From: Nitrospinota bacterium
GTDB taxonomy: Bacteria; Nitrospinota; Nitrospinia; UBA9942
DNA length: 5,142 bases
NCBI GenBank assembly: GCA_016234205.1
Contig: JACRGN010000002.1
Span: forward strand, 1-5,142
Direction of reading: 5' to 3'
Part shown: one piece after another, positions 4,963 to 5,142 of the stretch
Layout of the letters: each line of letters starts with the position of its first letter
How positions within the stretch are numbered: the stretch's first letter is position 1
Notes under the pieces: generated by a model
Databases searched by the model: none
The model's input: the letters and a program-made list of their open reading frames with translations, nothing else
What the model was told of the DNA's origin: nothing
Made by a program: the position numbers and the translations under genes

Positions 4963-5142
4963 CTAAAAATAAGACTCCTTTACTGCTGTAACTCTTGTGC
5001 TGAGGGGAGGAACCTCATTTCTGTCTATCATAACATCTATCACTGTTGATTTTCCAGTAGCAATAATATCATCCATAAATTTTCTGTTAATTTCTCCCGG
5101 TTTTGTAACCCTGACACCCCTTGCCCCAAGCCCTTCAGCAAT
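4963..5142 (-). CDS. Thiamine-diphosphate-dependent enzyme, acetolactate synthase type, C-terminal end (partial)
   Basis: The last 59 codons of a gene that enters from the right edge, ending at TAG (4963-4965). The fragment reads as the end of the C-terminal ThDP-binding domain: AEGLGARGVRVTKPGEI, then ATGKSTVIDVMIDRNEVPPL. The phrase 'AxxxGaxGvrVxxPxEl...gkPtvIDvxiD' is typical of acetolactate synthase large subunits and related decarboxylases and carboligases such as benzoylformate decarboxylase and oxalyl-CoA decarboxylase. The ending DRNEVPPLSTRV fits 'IlvB-like' ThDP enzymes better than the housekeeping IlvB, but that is an impression. The catalytic Glu and the diphosphate/Mg2+ motif would lie upstream, outside the window. 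It points the same way as the regulator and importer genes, 62 bp upstream of the regulator; co-transcription is possible but the palindrome intervenes. Confidence 0.78.
   Translation of the reverse strand: MAEGLGARGVRVTKPGEINRKFMDDIIATGKSTVIDVMIDRNEVPPLSTRVTAVKESYF

Noticed and set aside
1..5142. CRISPR array, tRNA or rRNA gene, or intact insertion sequence
   Set aside because: No regularly spaced direct repeats, cloverleaf-like sequence, rRNA-like segment or transposase reading frame was found on either strand.

Overview
The window is AT-rich bacterial DNA, roughly 40% G+C by eye. It holds a mostly minus-strand gene cluster, an ABC exporter tail at the left edge and several small orphan genes. 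No gene fixes the taxonomy. The REC-GAF-HD-GYP regulator, the FecCD-type importer and the lone cold-shock gene would fit an uncultured Nitrospirota- or Desulfobacterota-like bacterium, but that is a weak inference.

Left part (1-1160). A plus-strand ABC-2 type exporter permease ends at 153. Facing it on the minus strand are two small genes (417-590, then 209-400), 16 bp apart, that are divergent tandem paralogues of no recognised family. A short divergent spacer (591-699) separates them from a plus-strand gene for an Arg/Lys-rich 101-residue protein (700-1005). After it comes a protein-like reading frame with no good start (1008-1160), possibly a gene remnant. It contains a perfect 14-bp hairpin lying just beyond the end of the cold-shock gene.

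Middle (1147-1525). A CspA-type cold-shock protein gene (minus strand) has a strong Shine-Dalgarno and a leader with repeated ACCTTAA units. Upstream of that leader lies a clear rho-independent terminator (1442-1481) that ends the next operon.

Right part (1526-5142). A minus-strand cluster reads, in transcription order: C-terminal end of a thiamine-diphosphate enzyme of the acetolactate synthase type (4963-5142), REC-GAF-HD-GYP response regulator (3446-4900), FecCD/BtuC-type permease (2451-3431), FecE/BtuD-type ATPase (1526-2311). The permease and ATPase should form the inner-membrane and motor parts of an importer for an iron chelate, haem, corrinoid or similar ligand. No periplasmic binding protein or TonB receptor is in the window. 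The regulator stops 14 bp before the permease, so these two are probably co-transcribed.

Two sequence elements interrupt this cluster. One is a 51-bp near-perfect palindrome between the ThDP enzyme and the regulator. The other is a roughly 103-bp polypurine/polypyrimidine inverted repeat between permease and ATPase, where such gene pairs usually abut. No convincing new multi-gene system is visible. The most notable items are the tandem small paralogues, the two inverted-repeat elements, and an HD-GYP domain that keeps its metal ligands but has lost the GYP signature.
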